From: Rhynchopus sp. YZ270_cl-10
Lineage: Eukaryota > Euglenozoa > Diplonemea > Diplonemida > Diplonemidae
Length of the DNA: 64,000 nt
NCBI GenBank assembly: GCA_964035575.1
Contig: OZ037843.1
Location: 682,001-746,000, forward strand
Reading direction: 5' to 3'
The position numbers were made by a program, and so were the translations under genes. Of the stretch, positions 37,875 to 46,949 are shown piece after piece. Each line of letters opens with the position of its first letter. The stretch's first letter is position 1. Below the pieces are notes generated by a model. The model searched no databases. It saw nothing but the letters and a program-made list of their open reading frames with translations, and was not told where the DNA came from.

Positions 37875-38963
37875 ATGGACATCACAGGACACTTCGAGTC
37901 AGCAAGCTGTGTGATAGAAGTGGACGGGAGCGACACCCTTGCTCAGGTGAAGGTGAAGCTTCTTGCGGAGCTTGGCGTGCCACGTGCTCGGCATGTTGGT
38001 GTGCGGATGAAAGGCGGTGTCGACATCGGCAACGACGACTTGCGCATCTGCGACACGGAGATGGATGAAGGATGTGCCGTTGAGCTGTACTGTACTGGAG
38101 CCAACATCACTCTTGGGGTGATACCAAGTTCGACGGATGTCACATTCTCGCTCACACTCTCCCCGTGTGAAAGGTACCTTGCAGCGACTGGGTACGAGAA
38201 TGGTGTGTCCATCTTCGACACGGAAACACATGAGTGTTTGTGTCGCTTTTCTTGCAGCCATACTTGCGACCCAGCATTCTCGCCGTGCAGTGAGTGGATC
38301 TCATGCATCAACAAGGTCACGCGGTGTGCTGAAGTTCATAACGTGAAGACAGGTGCACTGGAGCACTCCTTTGGAGATGAAGGTGATGAGAGGTGGGCCA
38401 CGGCGTGGTCACCCTGTGGAACGAAGCTGTTGTCGTGCTGCGTCAAGGGTTTGCAGGTGTGGGACATTGCAACCGGTGTTATTGTGCATGAATGGGACCA
38501 CATTGCGAAGTGTGCGTACATCATGGTTGTGACAGGCGACAGGGTGGCGATGTTTGGCGCTGACAGCAAAGATGTCACTTTCTGGGACTACACAACAGGG
38601 GTGGAGGTGCTTGTTCTGACAGGCCTTTCTGCTGTTTTTTATGTGGCGCTGACACCAAACGAGCGTTTCATTGCAGTGTGTTACAGGAACTGTGTGCGTG
38701 TCTGGAACATTGAAACGCGTGAATGTGTATTTGAAGATGCCTCAGACGACGAGTGGACCGATGTTGCTGTGTCGAACGACATTGTTGCTGCCTACTCCTC
38801 CACCACATCGTGCATGTGGTCCATTTCAACAGGGGGACAACTGTTACGTCGTGAGCACGCTAGCTGCGCTTCTTGCGGTCTTGCAATCAGCAGCTGTGGT
38901 GGTGTGGTGATGTGCGCAGGGACTGACGGTGTTGAGATTGTTGACATCTCACACCTGTCTTGA
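37875..38963 (+). CDS. Ubiquitin-like plus WD40 propeller protein, paralogue 1
   Basis: 362 residues. Residues about 8-75 look like a ubiquitin-type beta-grasp (VIEVDGSDTLAQVKVKLLAE, then a DLRICDTEMDEGCAVELY strand). Residues about 85-362 give seven WD40-like blades, ending in degenerate WD dipeptides: IFDTET, VHNVKT, VWDIAT, FWDYTT, VWNIET, MWSIST, IVDISH. Such propellers are protein-binding platforms; with a ubiquitin-like head a role in targeting or signalling is possible but unproven. No membrane span. The start is set by the conserved CTGAAC-ATG context shared by all three paralogues and by the conserved acceptor-like site. The conserved 3' tail AGGTGCCATCTAATTTTGCG follows the stop. 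Confidence 0.85.
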   Translation: MDITGHFESASCVIEVDGSDTLAQVKVKLLAELGVPRARHVGVRMKGGVDIGNDDLRICDTEMDEGCAVELYCTGANITLGVIPSSTDVTFSLTLSPCERYLAATGYENGVSIFDTETHECLCRFSCSHTCDPAFSPCSEWISCINKVTRCAEVHNVKTGALEHSFGDEGDERWATAWSPCGTKLLSCCVKGLQVWDIATGVIVHEWDHIAKCAYIMVVTGDRVAMFGADSKDVTFWDYTTGVEVLVLTGLSAVFYVALTPNERFIAVCYRNCVRVWNIETRECVFEDASDDEWTDVAVSNDIVAAYSSTTSCMWSISTGGQLLRREHASCASCGLAISSCGGVVMCAGTDGVEIVDISHLS

Positions 38964-39068
38964 ACCCACTTCCACAACGGAAAGGTGCCATCTAATTTTG
39001 CGTCCCTTTCCTGCACCTTGCCTGGGCAACTCATACTGTAAACTTGTTTAAGTAGCTTTGCTACGCCA

Positions 39069-39376
39069 GGGGGGTCTCTAGGATAAAATATGTCGCGAAT
39101 AAGAAAGTCTTTTCCCCTCCCCCTTTTTCGATATATTTTTTTTGCGCGTACCATTTATCTATTGCTACGTGCCCTTTTTGTTGTTATTGCTTACCACTTG
39201 CTTCGGCAAGGTTGGTTGAGGACGTTACGGGGAAATCTCACCACCACCTTCATCAGTATTTTTGTGTTGTGTTTCCCCAGTCTCGCCCTCATGACCACAT
39301 ACCTCGCTGCCGTTTTTTCGGCGCTATTAACCAAAAAAGACCTTTCCCCCCATATTTTATCCTAAAGAGACCCCCC
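39069..39376. mobile_element. GGGGGGTCTCT TIR element between WD40 genes 1 and 2 (308 bp)
   Basis: Left GGGGGGTCTCTAGGATAAAA, right TTTTATCCTAAAGAGACCCCCC, differing by a 2-nt indel. The paralogous spacers after WD40 gene 2 (40800) and gene 3 (46281) read continuously GGGCAACTCCACACGGGAAG, so this is an insertion. A further 38 bp of unmatched sequence lies on its left side, and the duplication at the ends is at most one base (A). No coding capacity. Confidence 0.65.
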
Positions 39377-39640
39377 ACACGGGAAGATACGTGAAGATAG
39401 ATGCAGACGTCTCTCGTTGTGGGAGTGGGTTGGCAATGGAGACCGCGCCGTTCCGCTGTGGGTTTTGTACACGCGAAGCACAGACCCGTCATGGTGTGGG
39501 AAGGTGGGAGGGACCTCTAACTGGGCGAAGAGTTATCTCTCTTGTTTTTTTTCAAGTGACAACCCACTCTCGTTTCCTTCACAAACACCACCCCACCCCT
39601 CTTCAATCTACCCTCCACACACACCATTCCCCACAGAACA
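39377..39640 (+). promoter_or_regulatory. 5' block of WD40 gene 2
   Basis: CACGGGAAGATACGTGAAG through CGTTTCCTTCACAAACACC. A near-identical block precedes the unrelated membrane protein gene at 41257 (40812-41062), and partial versions lie before WD40 gene 3 and after it (46288-46356). Probably contains the promoter or acceptor region of the array unit. The AG of ACACCATTCCCCACAG is at 39635-39636. Confidence 0.5.
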
Positions 39641-39657
39641 GAGTCACTCCCCTGAAC

Positions 39658-40740
39658 ATGGACATCACAGGACACTTCGAGTCAGCAAGCTGTGTGATAG
39701 AAGTGGACGGGAGCGACACCCTTGCTCAGGTCAAGGTGAAGCTTCTTGCGGAGCTTGGCGTGCCACGTGCTCGGCATGTTGGTGTGCGGATGAAAGGCGG
39801 TGTCGACATCGGCAACGACGACTTGCGCATCTGCGACACGGTGATCGATGAAGGATGTGCCGTTGAGCTGTACTGCACTGGTACCAACATCACTCTTGGG
39901 GTGATACCATATTTGGGTCAGACATTCTCCCTCACACTCTCCCCGTGCGATAAGTACCTTGCAGTGATGTCGTGGACTGAGAAGCCTGTGTTCATCTTTG
40001 ACACAGGAACACATGAGCGTCTGTGCCGCTTCCCTGGCCCTACTTTTTGCGCCCCAGCATTCTCACCGTGCGGTGAGTGGATTTCATCTCTCAACAAGGA
40101 CACGTATGCTCAAGTTCATGACGTGAGGACAGGTGCCGTGAAGCACTCCTTTGGAGATGGTGATCTCAGGTGTACTCCAGCATGGTCACCCTGTGGAACA
40201 CAGCTGTTGACGTGCTGCAAGAGCAAGGGTTTGCAGGTGTGGGACATTGCAACAGGTGTTGTTGTGCATGAATGGGACCACATTGTGGAGTGTTTGCACG
40301 GCATGGTTGTGACAGGCGACAGGGTGGCGATGTTTAGTCACTTCAGCAAAGAGATCACCTTCTGGGACTACACGACAGGGGTGGAGGTGTTTGTTCTGAC
40401 ATGCCCGTCTGGGGTTCAGTATGTGGCGCTGACACCAAACGAGCGTTTCATTGCAGCGTGTTGCAAGAACTGTGTGCGTGTCTGGAACATTGAAACACGT
40501 GAATGTGTATTTGAAGACGTCTCAGAAAGCTGGTGGACTGACGTTGCTGTGTCGAACGACATTGTTGCTGCCTACTCTTCATGTTTGAGCGTGTGGTCCA
40601 TTTCAACAGGAGAGCGACTGCTGCACCGTGAATGTGAGACTAACGATTCTTGCGGTGTTGCAATCAGCAGCTGTGGTGGTGTGGTGATGTGCGCAGGGAC
40701 TGACGGTGTTGAGATTGTTGACATCTCACACCTGTCTTGA
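39658..40740 (+). CDS. Ubiquitin-like plus WD40 propeller protein, paralogue 2
   Basis: 360 residues, same architecture as paralogue 1. The first 75 residues are nearly identical; the propeller is more diverged at the loops (for example SWTEKPVFIFDTGTHERL and CKSKGLQVWDIATGVVVHEW). The frame is open upstream to 39391, but the ATG at 39658 is chosen because paralogue 1 has no frame upstream of this point and all three share the sequence around it. The tail after the stop is conserved. Tandem position and conserved flanks show that the pair arose by local duplication. Confidence 0.85.
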   Translation: MDITGHFESASCVIEVDGSDTLAQVKVKLLAELGVPRARHVGVRMKGGVDIGNDDLRICDTVIDEGCAVELYCTGTNITLGVIPYLGQTFSLTLSPCDKYLAVMSWTEKPVFIFDTGTHERLCRFPGPTFCAPAFSPCGEWISSLNKDTYAQVHDVRTGAVKHSFGDGDLRCTPAWSPCGTQLLTCCKSKGLQVWDIATGVVVHEWDHIVECLHGMVVTGDRVAMFSHFSKEITFWDYTTGVEVFVLTCPSGVQYVALTPNERFIAACCKNCVRVWNIETRECVFEDVSESWWTDVAVSNDIVAAYSSCLSVWSISTGERLLHRECETNDSCGVAISSCGGVVMCAGTDGVEIVDISHLS

Positions 40741-40811
40741 ACCCACTTCCACAACAGAAAGGTGCCATCTAATTTTGCGTCCCTTTCTTGCACCTTGCCT
40801 GGGTAACTAAC

Positions 40812-41062
40812 TCCACACGGGAAGATACGTGAAGATAGATGCAGACGTCTCTCGTTGTGGGAGTGGGTTGGCAATGGAGACCGCGCCGTTCCGCTGTGGG
40901 TTTTGCACACACGAAGCACAGACCCGTCATGGTGTGGGAGGGTGGGAGGGACCTCTAACTGGGCGAGGAGTTACCTCTCTTGTTTTTTTTCAAATGACAA
41001 CACATCTCGTTTCCTTCACAAACACCACCCCACCCCTCTTCAATCTACCCTCCACACACACC
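40812..41062 (+). promoter_or_regulatory. Duplicated WD40-type 5' block upstream of an unrelated gene
   Basis: CACACGGGAAGATACGTGAA, CTCTCGTTGTGGGAGTGGG, CTAACTGGGCGAGGAGTTAC and CGTTTCCTTCACAAACACC match 39377-39625 with few changes. Identity ends shortly after ACACACACCCCGTTCC. Confidence 0.6.
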
Positions 41063-41149
41063 CCGTTCCATTCTCCACTCACACAACCAACACGCAAGAG
41101 CCCTCCGTCTCACAACAGAGCTCAAAGAGCTCAGAAGCTGTTCCCCTTT

Positions 41150-41200
41150 TCTCTACCCCCCTCGCCCCCTCCCTCTCCCTCCCTCCCTACCTCCACACAG
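41150..41200 (+). promoter_or_regulatory. Pyrimidine tract with CACACAG, acceptor-like
   Basis: A 45-nt C/T tract (CCCTCCCTCTCCCTCCCTCC and more) ends CTCCACACAG at 41200, 56 nt before the ATG. Confidence 0.45.
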
Positions 41201-41256
41201 GGACCAATCCACACAAAACCCCACTACTACTACTACTACACACTCCCGCTCTCACC

Positions 41257-42432
41257 ATGCTGTCACACACCCTAGCGATGTTGCTGCTCAGCACACCCCT
41301 CGTTGCAGGGCAAGGATTTGGGGACCGGTTTGTGGCCGGTACCTTCGCCCAGGAGGAGCTCCCGCTGACAGAAGATGCAGCGAGGGCGGGAAACTGGACG
41401 CTTCTTGACACGACCTGCACACCGGGGGTGGGCCGCCGCTGGCGTCTCGGGGATCGCCTGACACCAACGCTTCTGTTCTCGGCTGCAGGCAAGCTTGCGG
41501 GCATGCAGACCAGTGTGGACGCCGCTATGTACCCTCTGCACCCTTCGTCAAACCTCCGCCCGGAGATCTTCCAGGAACCTGAATCGCCGAGCCCCGACAC
41601 GGAGCGTGCGATGTCTCTTTTGTTCACAGACCCAGCACAGATCTGCGGGTCCCCTACGGACCTGGGTGCCTCTGTCGCGGACCGCTTCTGGATCAAGACC
41701 GGCCTCTCCTCGGCTGCGGTGGACTACGAGCACATCCCGCTCTCCGAGCAGGAGCTTGTCAACGGGATGCCCTACAACGGCTACTCCGCAGGGGGCTGTG
41801 CGCCGTCTGGGTTTGCCTTCCCAGGCTCCCCCGGGATGGGCCAGCACTACTGGAAGTACCTCGGCAGCGACCTGCCCTGCAACGACCTGGGGGCGCTCTT
41901 CCTGCTTTACACTGACGGCAAGCTCAATGGTTATGGCATCCCTCTCGTCAACGTCGATATGAAGGTGCCCACTGTCAACGGTGACTTCCCATCCGTGCAT
42001 GACGGTCACTACGGAGTTCCCGGGTCGCTGTGGGAGTTCCCGCACCAGCCGCTGTACCCGTTGTTCATCAAAGAGGGCAACAACCCTACCTGTATGCCGA
42101 ACATCAATGCGTTCGACGCTGCTGTGGAAGGGGGTGCGGTGACAGTGGCCACGATGCATTTCTACTTCACAAACGCGTTGAATCTGTCGTGCTCAGCAGT
42201 GCCGTTGCAGTCGTCTGCGCAGGTTGTTGAGAAAGTCGTTGAGAAGGTCGTGGACGCCCCAAGCTCGTCGTGCAGCAGCTGCACCCTGTGGGTGGTGGTC
42301 GCTGTCGTCCTCGCAGTTCTGCTTGCCGCAGCGCTTGTCGGCATCTACCTCACCCGCCGTACGAAGTGCGACAAAGAAGTCAAATCTGTTGCGCACGAAG
42401 ACTATGAGTTGGGCGCGGACCTGTGTGACTAA
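41257..42432 (+). CDS. Type I membrane protein of unknown function
   Basis: 391 residues. Residues 1-18 (MLSHTLAMLLLSTPLVAG) form a clear signal peptide. The ectodomain has spaced cysteines and the phrases GSPGMGQHYWKYLG, LPCNDLGALFLLYTDGKLNG and ATMHFYFTN; I recall comparable GMGxHYW .. GKLNGxG phrases in uncharacterised secreted proteins of marine protists and invertebrates, but cannot name a domain. A VVEKVVEKVVDAP stalk leads to a membrane span at about 344-365 and a 26-residue cytoplasmic tail. The frame is open far upstream, yet the ATG at 41257 gives the signal peptide and follows the acceptor-like tract. It shares its upstream block with WD40 gene 2, so the two are possibly co-regulated. 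High GC at third positions. Confidence 0.8.
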   Translation: MLSHTLAMLLLSTPLVAGQGFGDRFVAGTFAQEELPLTEDAARAGNWTLLDTTCTPGVGRRWRLGDRLTPTLLFSAAGKLAGMQTSVDAAMYPLHPSSNLRPEIFQEPESPSPDTERAMSLLFTDPAQICGSPTDLGASVADRFWIKTGLSSAAVDYEHIPLSEQELVNGMPYNGYSAGGCAPSGFAFPGSPGMGQHYWKYLGSDLPCNDLGALFLLYTDGKLNGYGIPLVNVDMKVPTVNGDFPSVHDGHYGVPGSLWEFPHQPLYPLFIKEGNNPTCMPNINAFDAAVEGGAVTVATMHFYFTNALNLSCSAVPLQSSAQVVEKVVEKVVDAPSSSCSSCTLWVVVAVVLAVLLAAALVGIYLTRRTKCDKEVKSVAHEDYELGADLCD

Positions 42433-42517
42433 GGTTGTTTGTGTTTTTTTTCTCTTCTTCTTTTTTTAAAAATTTACAGCTCTCATTGGTACGCTCCGTG
42501 CCATTTCATTTGTTTGT

Positions 42518-42625
42518 GTGCATGCCAATGAAGTCCGCTCTCTAGGGTTCGATAATCCGCGTAGAACCAGTGCCTGCGTCCGCCGATGAACGGTGAGGTG
42601 TTTGCACTTTCAACTTCTCTTTGTT
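42518..42625 (+). repeat. Module M4, long form
   Basis: GTGCATGCCAATGAAGTCC, TAGGGTTCGATAATCC, CAGTGCCTGCGTCCGCCG, ATGAACGGTGAGGTGTTTGC, TTTCAACTTCTC and T-run. Same order as the minus-strand copy at 13458. Confidence 0.6.
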
Positions 42626-42645
42626 CTTTTTCCTTAGAAAAAAAA

Positions 42646-42692
42646 GATGTGTGCACGAGAGGCACATCTTATGTTTTCAAGTTTTTATTTAT
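42646..42692 (+). ncRNA. Module M3 hairpin, copy 8, AAGATGTG stem
   Basis: AAGATGTG/CACATCTT stem (8 bp) around TGCACGAGAGG, then TATGTTTTCAAG and TTTTTATTTATTTT. Third stem sequence for the same loop. Confidence 0.4.
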
Positions 42693-42754
42693 TTTCTCAA
42701 ATCAATGCTTTTCTAACCAAATTTTTTTTTCTTGAATTTCCCCATCCAAATCAT

Positions 42755-43160
42755 GGATGTCCAAAGTACTTGAAGTACTTTTTTCGGATTTTTTATGGTA
42801 CTTGAAGTACTTGACCCCCCTTTTTTTTCCTCTCAAAATGACAGTCAAGTACTTGAAGATTGATCAAGTACTTGACAGAAATCAAGTACTTGATACCCTA
42901 TTTTTTTTTTCTCGTACTTTTTTACTTTTTTACCCTCTGGCAGAGTCTGTCAAGTACTTGTTTTCGCAAAAAAACGTCAAGTACTTGATCAAGTACCCAC
43001 TTTTTTTTGTACTTGATCAAGTACTTGACGTTTTTTTTGTGAAAAAAGTACTTGACAGAGGGAGAACAAGTAAAAAAGTACTAGAAAAAAAAAATAGGGT
43101 GTCAAGTACTTGAAGTATCAAGTATTGGATTTTTTGGGGATCAAGTACTTGATATACTTC
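42755..43160. repeat. AAGTACTTGA palindromic-word block
   Basis: About twenty AAGTACTT / CAAGTACTTG words with T-run spacers in 400 bp. Architecture as in the palindromic-word elements. It begins near CATGGATGTCCAAAGTACTT and ends near ATCAAGTACTTGATATAC, but no matching TIR or flank was found. Confidence 0.6.
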
Positions 43161-43758
43161 TGCTTTTTCTGCTCAAAAATAAATAAGAAAATTGTTTTGG
43201 AACTGTAGTGCAGATATTGCCTCTGAGAGTGGAATGCAAAAAGGGAAAAAACGCAACCCTTTTGATTTAACCCTAGATGCGTATGTGTTTCATGTATTGC
43301 TATGTGTACACATCCATCTTCTGTGCAAGTTATACGTTTTTTTATTAAACACTTTGATGAGAAAATTGTTCAAAAAAGCGATTTGGCTATGCTGGTTAAT
43401 GATATTTGAGTGTTTTTTTTGTTCTTTTTGCATCAGAACGGTTTTGGCAATAGGATAAACTACTACCTTATTCGTACAAATTATTGACCGTACTAATTTT
43501 CGACCTTTTCAAGATTTTTCTGGAAGTTCGACCTTTTTTACGGTCGAACATTTTTACGATTATGGTAAACAAAACAGTTTTTCTTTCTCTCTCTCCCCCC
43601 TTTTCTTTTTTGTGATTCGGTTATCGTCGTGTTTCTTTTTAGTTTCTTTTTAAAAGATGCTTTTGAGTAGGGCAAGGACTTCTCGCTTTCCTCACACGAC
43701 ACCTTCCTCTCCCCTTTCCCTTTCCCTTTCAAATTTGATTTCATTTTATTTTGATTGT

Positions 43759-43828
43759 GCTTTCATCCGGATGTCTGGCATCGTACGTGGGTCAATTGGA
43801 AGTGTCTGCATCAACAACTACAGCTTTA
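43759..43828 (+). repeat. Module M6, copy 3
   Basis: GCTTTCATCCGGATGTCTGG, CATCGTACGTGGGTCAATTG, GAAGTGTCTGCATCAACAAC, TACAGCTTT. Confidence 0.6.
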
Positions 43829-44199
43829 TTTTGATCCGCTGGCACTCCACCACTGATAGGCTGTAGTAGACACCCCCGTGCTGCCCTCACACCAGGACAC
43901 CTACACATCGCTCACATTCATCAGTGAAAAACGCGAACCTTTTGCGGTGCGATAAACGAAAACGTTGTTTTCTTTATTTCATTTAACTGTCATATCCTGA
44001 AAGTCGTTTTCTATTTTGCTATTTTTGGGGGTTGTCGGCCCACACCATGTACCGATTCCAACATTGTTTTCGTTAGTAATAGGTCACGCTGTTGATAGTC
44101 GCTCCTTAGCGTCGTTAGCGTGTTCCCACACAATAACGAGGGTAAGATTGAGTTGTAAAGAGATCAAGGTGTTACATTCAATTTTTACAAAAATCATTA

Positions 44200-44330
44200 G
44201 TGGTGCTCCTGAAATAAAAAATACCAAGTACGCAACAAGTACGCAATATAGGGTATTCCTGTATTTTTTTTTTTTCGTGCACAAAGTGCGCAACAAGTAC
44301 GCAAAATGGGGTTTTCAGGAGCACCAAATT
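44200..44330. mobile_element. Small inverted-repeat element, GGTGCTCCTGAAA arms
   Basis: Left arm GGTGCTCCTGAAATAAAA, right arm TTTTCAGGAGCACC; inside, CAACAAGTACGCAA occurs twice in direct orientation. Flanking duplication not clear. Confidence 0.45.
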
Positions 44331-44764
44331 ATTTTTTTCCTCTCTGAATCAATCTGCGTTGACCCTCCTATTTCATACACAGCTATAGTTAGGTTCCAAT
44401 GGTTTGCGTACAGTACTCCACATAAATTGGCGTCCACATAAGCGTTGAGGAATTGGAGATTACATTATTTTTTGCAATTTTGGCGAATTTTTTTTTTGGA
44501 CGCCACACATATTCAGAGTACTGTATCTTATTTTATGGTGTTCCGTTCCCCCTTCCGTAACGAAGGTGGGGGACCCATAAAGTCATCGCACCCCCCCTAC
44601 AACTATTTGTCTGTAGATCGCCACGTCCATCTCTTTTTATTGTCATGAGGTTGTGTGCGGGGGTGGGGCCACATGCGTGACGTTATTCTTCGCATTTTTC
44701 TTGGCATTTTTCGCTTTTGTTGTTTTATTATTAGGTTTCCTTTTTACATCTATTGTTGTAGGTC

Positions 44765-44838
44765 GCAGGGTGCTTGTGCTTTCATCCGGATAGCTGGCCT
44801 CGTAGTTGGAGGTGCCTGCATTAATAACTACAGTTTGT
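44765..44838 (+). repeat. Module M6, copy 4, with extended 5' part
   Basis: CGCAGGGTGCTTGTGCTTTC, ATCCGGATAGCTGGCCTCG, TAGTTGGAGGTGCCTGCATT, AATAACTACAG. The CGCAGGGT..TTGTGC lead is shared with 51244. Confidence 0.6.
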
Positions 44839-44984
44839 TTTAGGTAAATTTACATGTTCTAAGAACCCCCCTTCCGTTTGTCCTGCTTTCACAATTAAAA
44901 AAAGAAGGAAAAAAGTTCTTCATCTCGCAAAGCTTTGGATGAGCACGTCGAGCACTGCACAAGCTCGTTCCAGACCTCGAGTCT

Positions 44985-45120
44985 CTAGTGTGGGAAGGTG
45001 GGACGAGGCGAGGTGTAATCTCTCTTGTTTTTTTTTTTTGCAAATGACAACACATCTCGTTTCCTTCACAAACACCACCCCACCCCTCTTCAATCTCCCT
45101 CCCCACACCATTCCCCACAG
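44985..45120 (+). promoter_or_regulatory. Partial 5' block and acceptor-like site of WD40 gene 3
   Basis: GTGTGGGAAGGTGGGACG, CTCTCTTGTTTTTTTT and CAACACATCTCGTTTCC match the proximal half of the 5' block at 39377. CCACACCATTCCCCACAG ends 21 nt before the ATG. Confidence 0.5.
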
Positions 45121-45141
45121 AACAGAGTTACTCCCCTGAAC

Positions 45142-46221
45142 ATGGACATCACAGGACACTTCGAGTCAGCAAGCTGTGTGATAGAAGTGGACGGGAGCGA
45201 CACTCTTGCACAAGTGAAGGTGAAGCTTCTTGCGGAGCTTGGCGTGCCACGTGCTCGGCATGTTGGTATGCGGATGAAAGGCGGTGTCGACATCGGCAAC
45301 GACGACTTGCGCATCTGCGACACGGTGATTGATGAGGGATGTGCCGTTGAGCTGTACTGCACTGGTACCAACATCACTCCTGGGGTGATACAAGGTTTGA
45401 GTGATGCGTTCAGGCTTACCCTTTCACCGTGCGAAAGGCACCTTGCAGTGCTGTGTGAGAATGAAGTGTTCATCTTCCACACGGAAACACACGAGTGTTT
45501 GTGCCGCTTCATGTGGTACACTTTTTGCGCCCCAGCATTCTCACCGTGCGGTGAGTGGATCTCATCTATCAACAAGGACACGCAGTGTGCTGAAGTTCAT
45601 GACGTGAAGACAGGTGCAGTGAAGCACTCCTTTGGAGATGAAGGTGATGAGAGGTGGGCCACGGCGTGGTCACCCTGTGGAACACAGCTGTTGTCGTGCT
45701 GCGTCAAGGGTTTGCAGGTGTGGGACATTGCAACCGGTGTTATTGTGCATGAATGGGACCACATTTTGGAGTGCATGCACGGCATGGTTGTGACAGGCGA
45801 CAGGGTGGCGATGTTTGGCAGACGCAGCAAAAGTATCACCTTCTGGGACTACACGACAGGGGTGGAGGTGTTTGTTCTGACATGCCCTTCGGATGTTTAT
45901 TATGTGACACTGTCACCAAACGAGCGTTTCATTGCAGCGTGCTACGAAGATGGTGTGCGTGTCTGGAACATTCAAACACGTGAATCTGTATTTGATAGCT
46001 CAGACGACGAGTTGACCGATGTTGCTGTGTCGAACGACATTGTTGCTGTCTCCTCTTCCACCACATGGTACACGTGGCCCATTTCACCAGGAGGAGAACC
46101 GTTTCAGCGCGAATATGATGGCTGCGATTCGTGCGGTCTTGCAATCAGCAGCTGTGGTGGTGTGGTGATGTGCGCAGGGACTGACGGTGTTGAGATTGTT
46201 GACATCTCACACCTGTCTTGA
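45142..46221 (+). CDS. Ubiquitin-like plus WD40 propeller protein, paralogue 3
   Basis: 359 residues, same design as paralogues 1 and 2; the head is nearly identical (one V to M change at LGVPRARHVGM). The propeller is closer to paralogue 1 in blades 2-4 (CAEVHDVKTG, CVKGLQVWDIATGVIVHEW). Blade 6 is altered (STTWYTWPISPGGEPFQR), so one sheet may be less regular. Conserved AGGTGCCATCTAATTTTGCG tail and GGGAAGATACGTGAAGATAG block follow, showing that it is a unit of the same array although 2.7 kb of repeats now separates it from the others. Confidence 0.85.
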   Translation: MDITGHFESASCVIEVDGSDTLAQVKVKLLAELGVPRARHVGMRMKGGVDIGNDDLRICDTVIDEGCAVELYCTGTNITPGVIQGLSDAFRLTLSPCERHLAVLCENEVFIFHTETHECLCRFMWYTFCAPAFSPCGEWISSINKDTQCAEVHDVKTGAVKHSFGDEGDERWATAWSPCGTQLLSCCVKGLQVWDIATGVIVHEWDHILECMHGMVVTGDRVAMFGRRSKSITFWDYTTGVEVFVLTCPSDVYYVTLSPNERFIAACYEDGVRVWNIQTRESVFDSSDDELTDVAVSNDIVAVSSSTTWYTWPISPGGEPFQREYDGCDSCGLAISSCGGVVMCAGTDGVEIVDISHLS

Positions 46222-46287
46222 ACCCACTTCCACAACAGAAAGGTGCCATCTAATTTTGCGCCCCTTTCTTGCACCTTGCCTGGGCAA

Positions 46288-46356
46288 CTCCACACGGGAA
46301 GATACGTGAAGATAGATGCAGACGTCTCTCGTTGTGGGAGTGGGTTGGCAATGGAG
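46288..46356 (+). repeat. Truncated array-unit 5' block after WD40 gene 3
   Basis: CTCCACACGGGAAGATACGT through GGGTTGGCAATGGA as in 39377 and 40812; identity then ends (AGTCCGCGAAGCACAAC). Marks the right edge of the WD40 array. Confidence 0.6.
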
Positions 46357-46921
46357 TCCGCGAAGCACAACTACCCGCCAGGGTCACATGACTGCGACAG
46401 TCTTGGTCACTTGCAGCCTTCTTCGTCATGACACTGACCGAAGAAGTTATAGTCGCTAAACAATCTTACCTTCCCATCTTGGTGCATGCACTTACAGGTG
46501 GCAGTCACGTCTTCTGCAAAGCAATAGGAGTTATTCAAAGAACAATTTTACAAAACTAACTACCTTGCCCCTCCCGTTCACCCATTATAAAAAACCTACA
46601 GGAGTAGTGTCTGTACTTTTCCCCTTGCCCACTCTCGAGCAATACTGAGTAACAGGCCGGCACCTAGGTGTAGTGTTGACTCATTAGGGATCGGGTGTGC
46701 CTCCACAGTGCGACCGCCTTCGTTTCCCACGTCGGCCTTTGGGGCGTAATTGCTTGCCAAGGACCAGCACGCCAGCACGTTCGTCAGGCACACTCCCGCT
46801 GCATCACAGACATGACTCCGCAGGGTCTTCGCAGGTGACGTAGCTGGCGACCCACACCTAAGGGCTATGTTCTGCGCCGGAATTACCTTCACAAGGCATA
46901 CACACCACACACCCCCAGACA
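46357..46921. other. 5' flank of the sensor-like gene
   Basis: Unique, balanced composition. CATTATAAAAAACC near 46584 is AT-rich and TATA-like but unproven. No repeats recognised. Confidence 0.3.
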
Positions 46922-46945
46922 CTCTCTTCCCTTTTCTGTACACAG
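46922..46945 (+). promoter_or_regulatory. Acceptor-like tract before the sensor-like gene
   Basis: CTCTTCCCTTTTCTGTACACAG; AG only 4 nt before the ATG at 46950. Confidence 0.5.
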
Positions 46946-46949
46946 AACA

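Larger units (their letters stand above)
43161..44764. other. Spacer with M6 and a foldback copy
   Basis: TTCGTACAAATT..GGTCGAACAT at 43470-43567 is a third, eroded TTCGTACAAA-type foldback. M6 at 43759. GTGGTGCTCCTGAAATAAAA / TTTTCAGGAGCACCA forms an inverted repeat at 44200-44328 around CAACAAGTACGCAA direct repeats. No gene. Confidence 0.4.

Noticed and set aside
39391-39657. N-terminal extension of WD40 paralogue 2
   Set aside because: The open frame lies in the duplicated 5' block; paralogue 1 lacks it, and the acceptor-like CAG at 39636 lies inside it.
40855-41256. N-terminal extension of the type I membrane protein
   Set aside because: It would bury the signal peptide and translate the duplicated 5' block and the pyrimidine tract.
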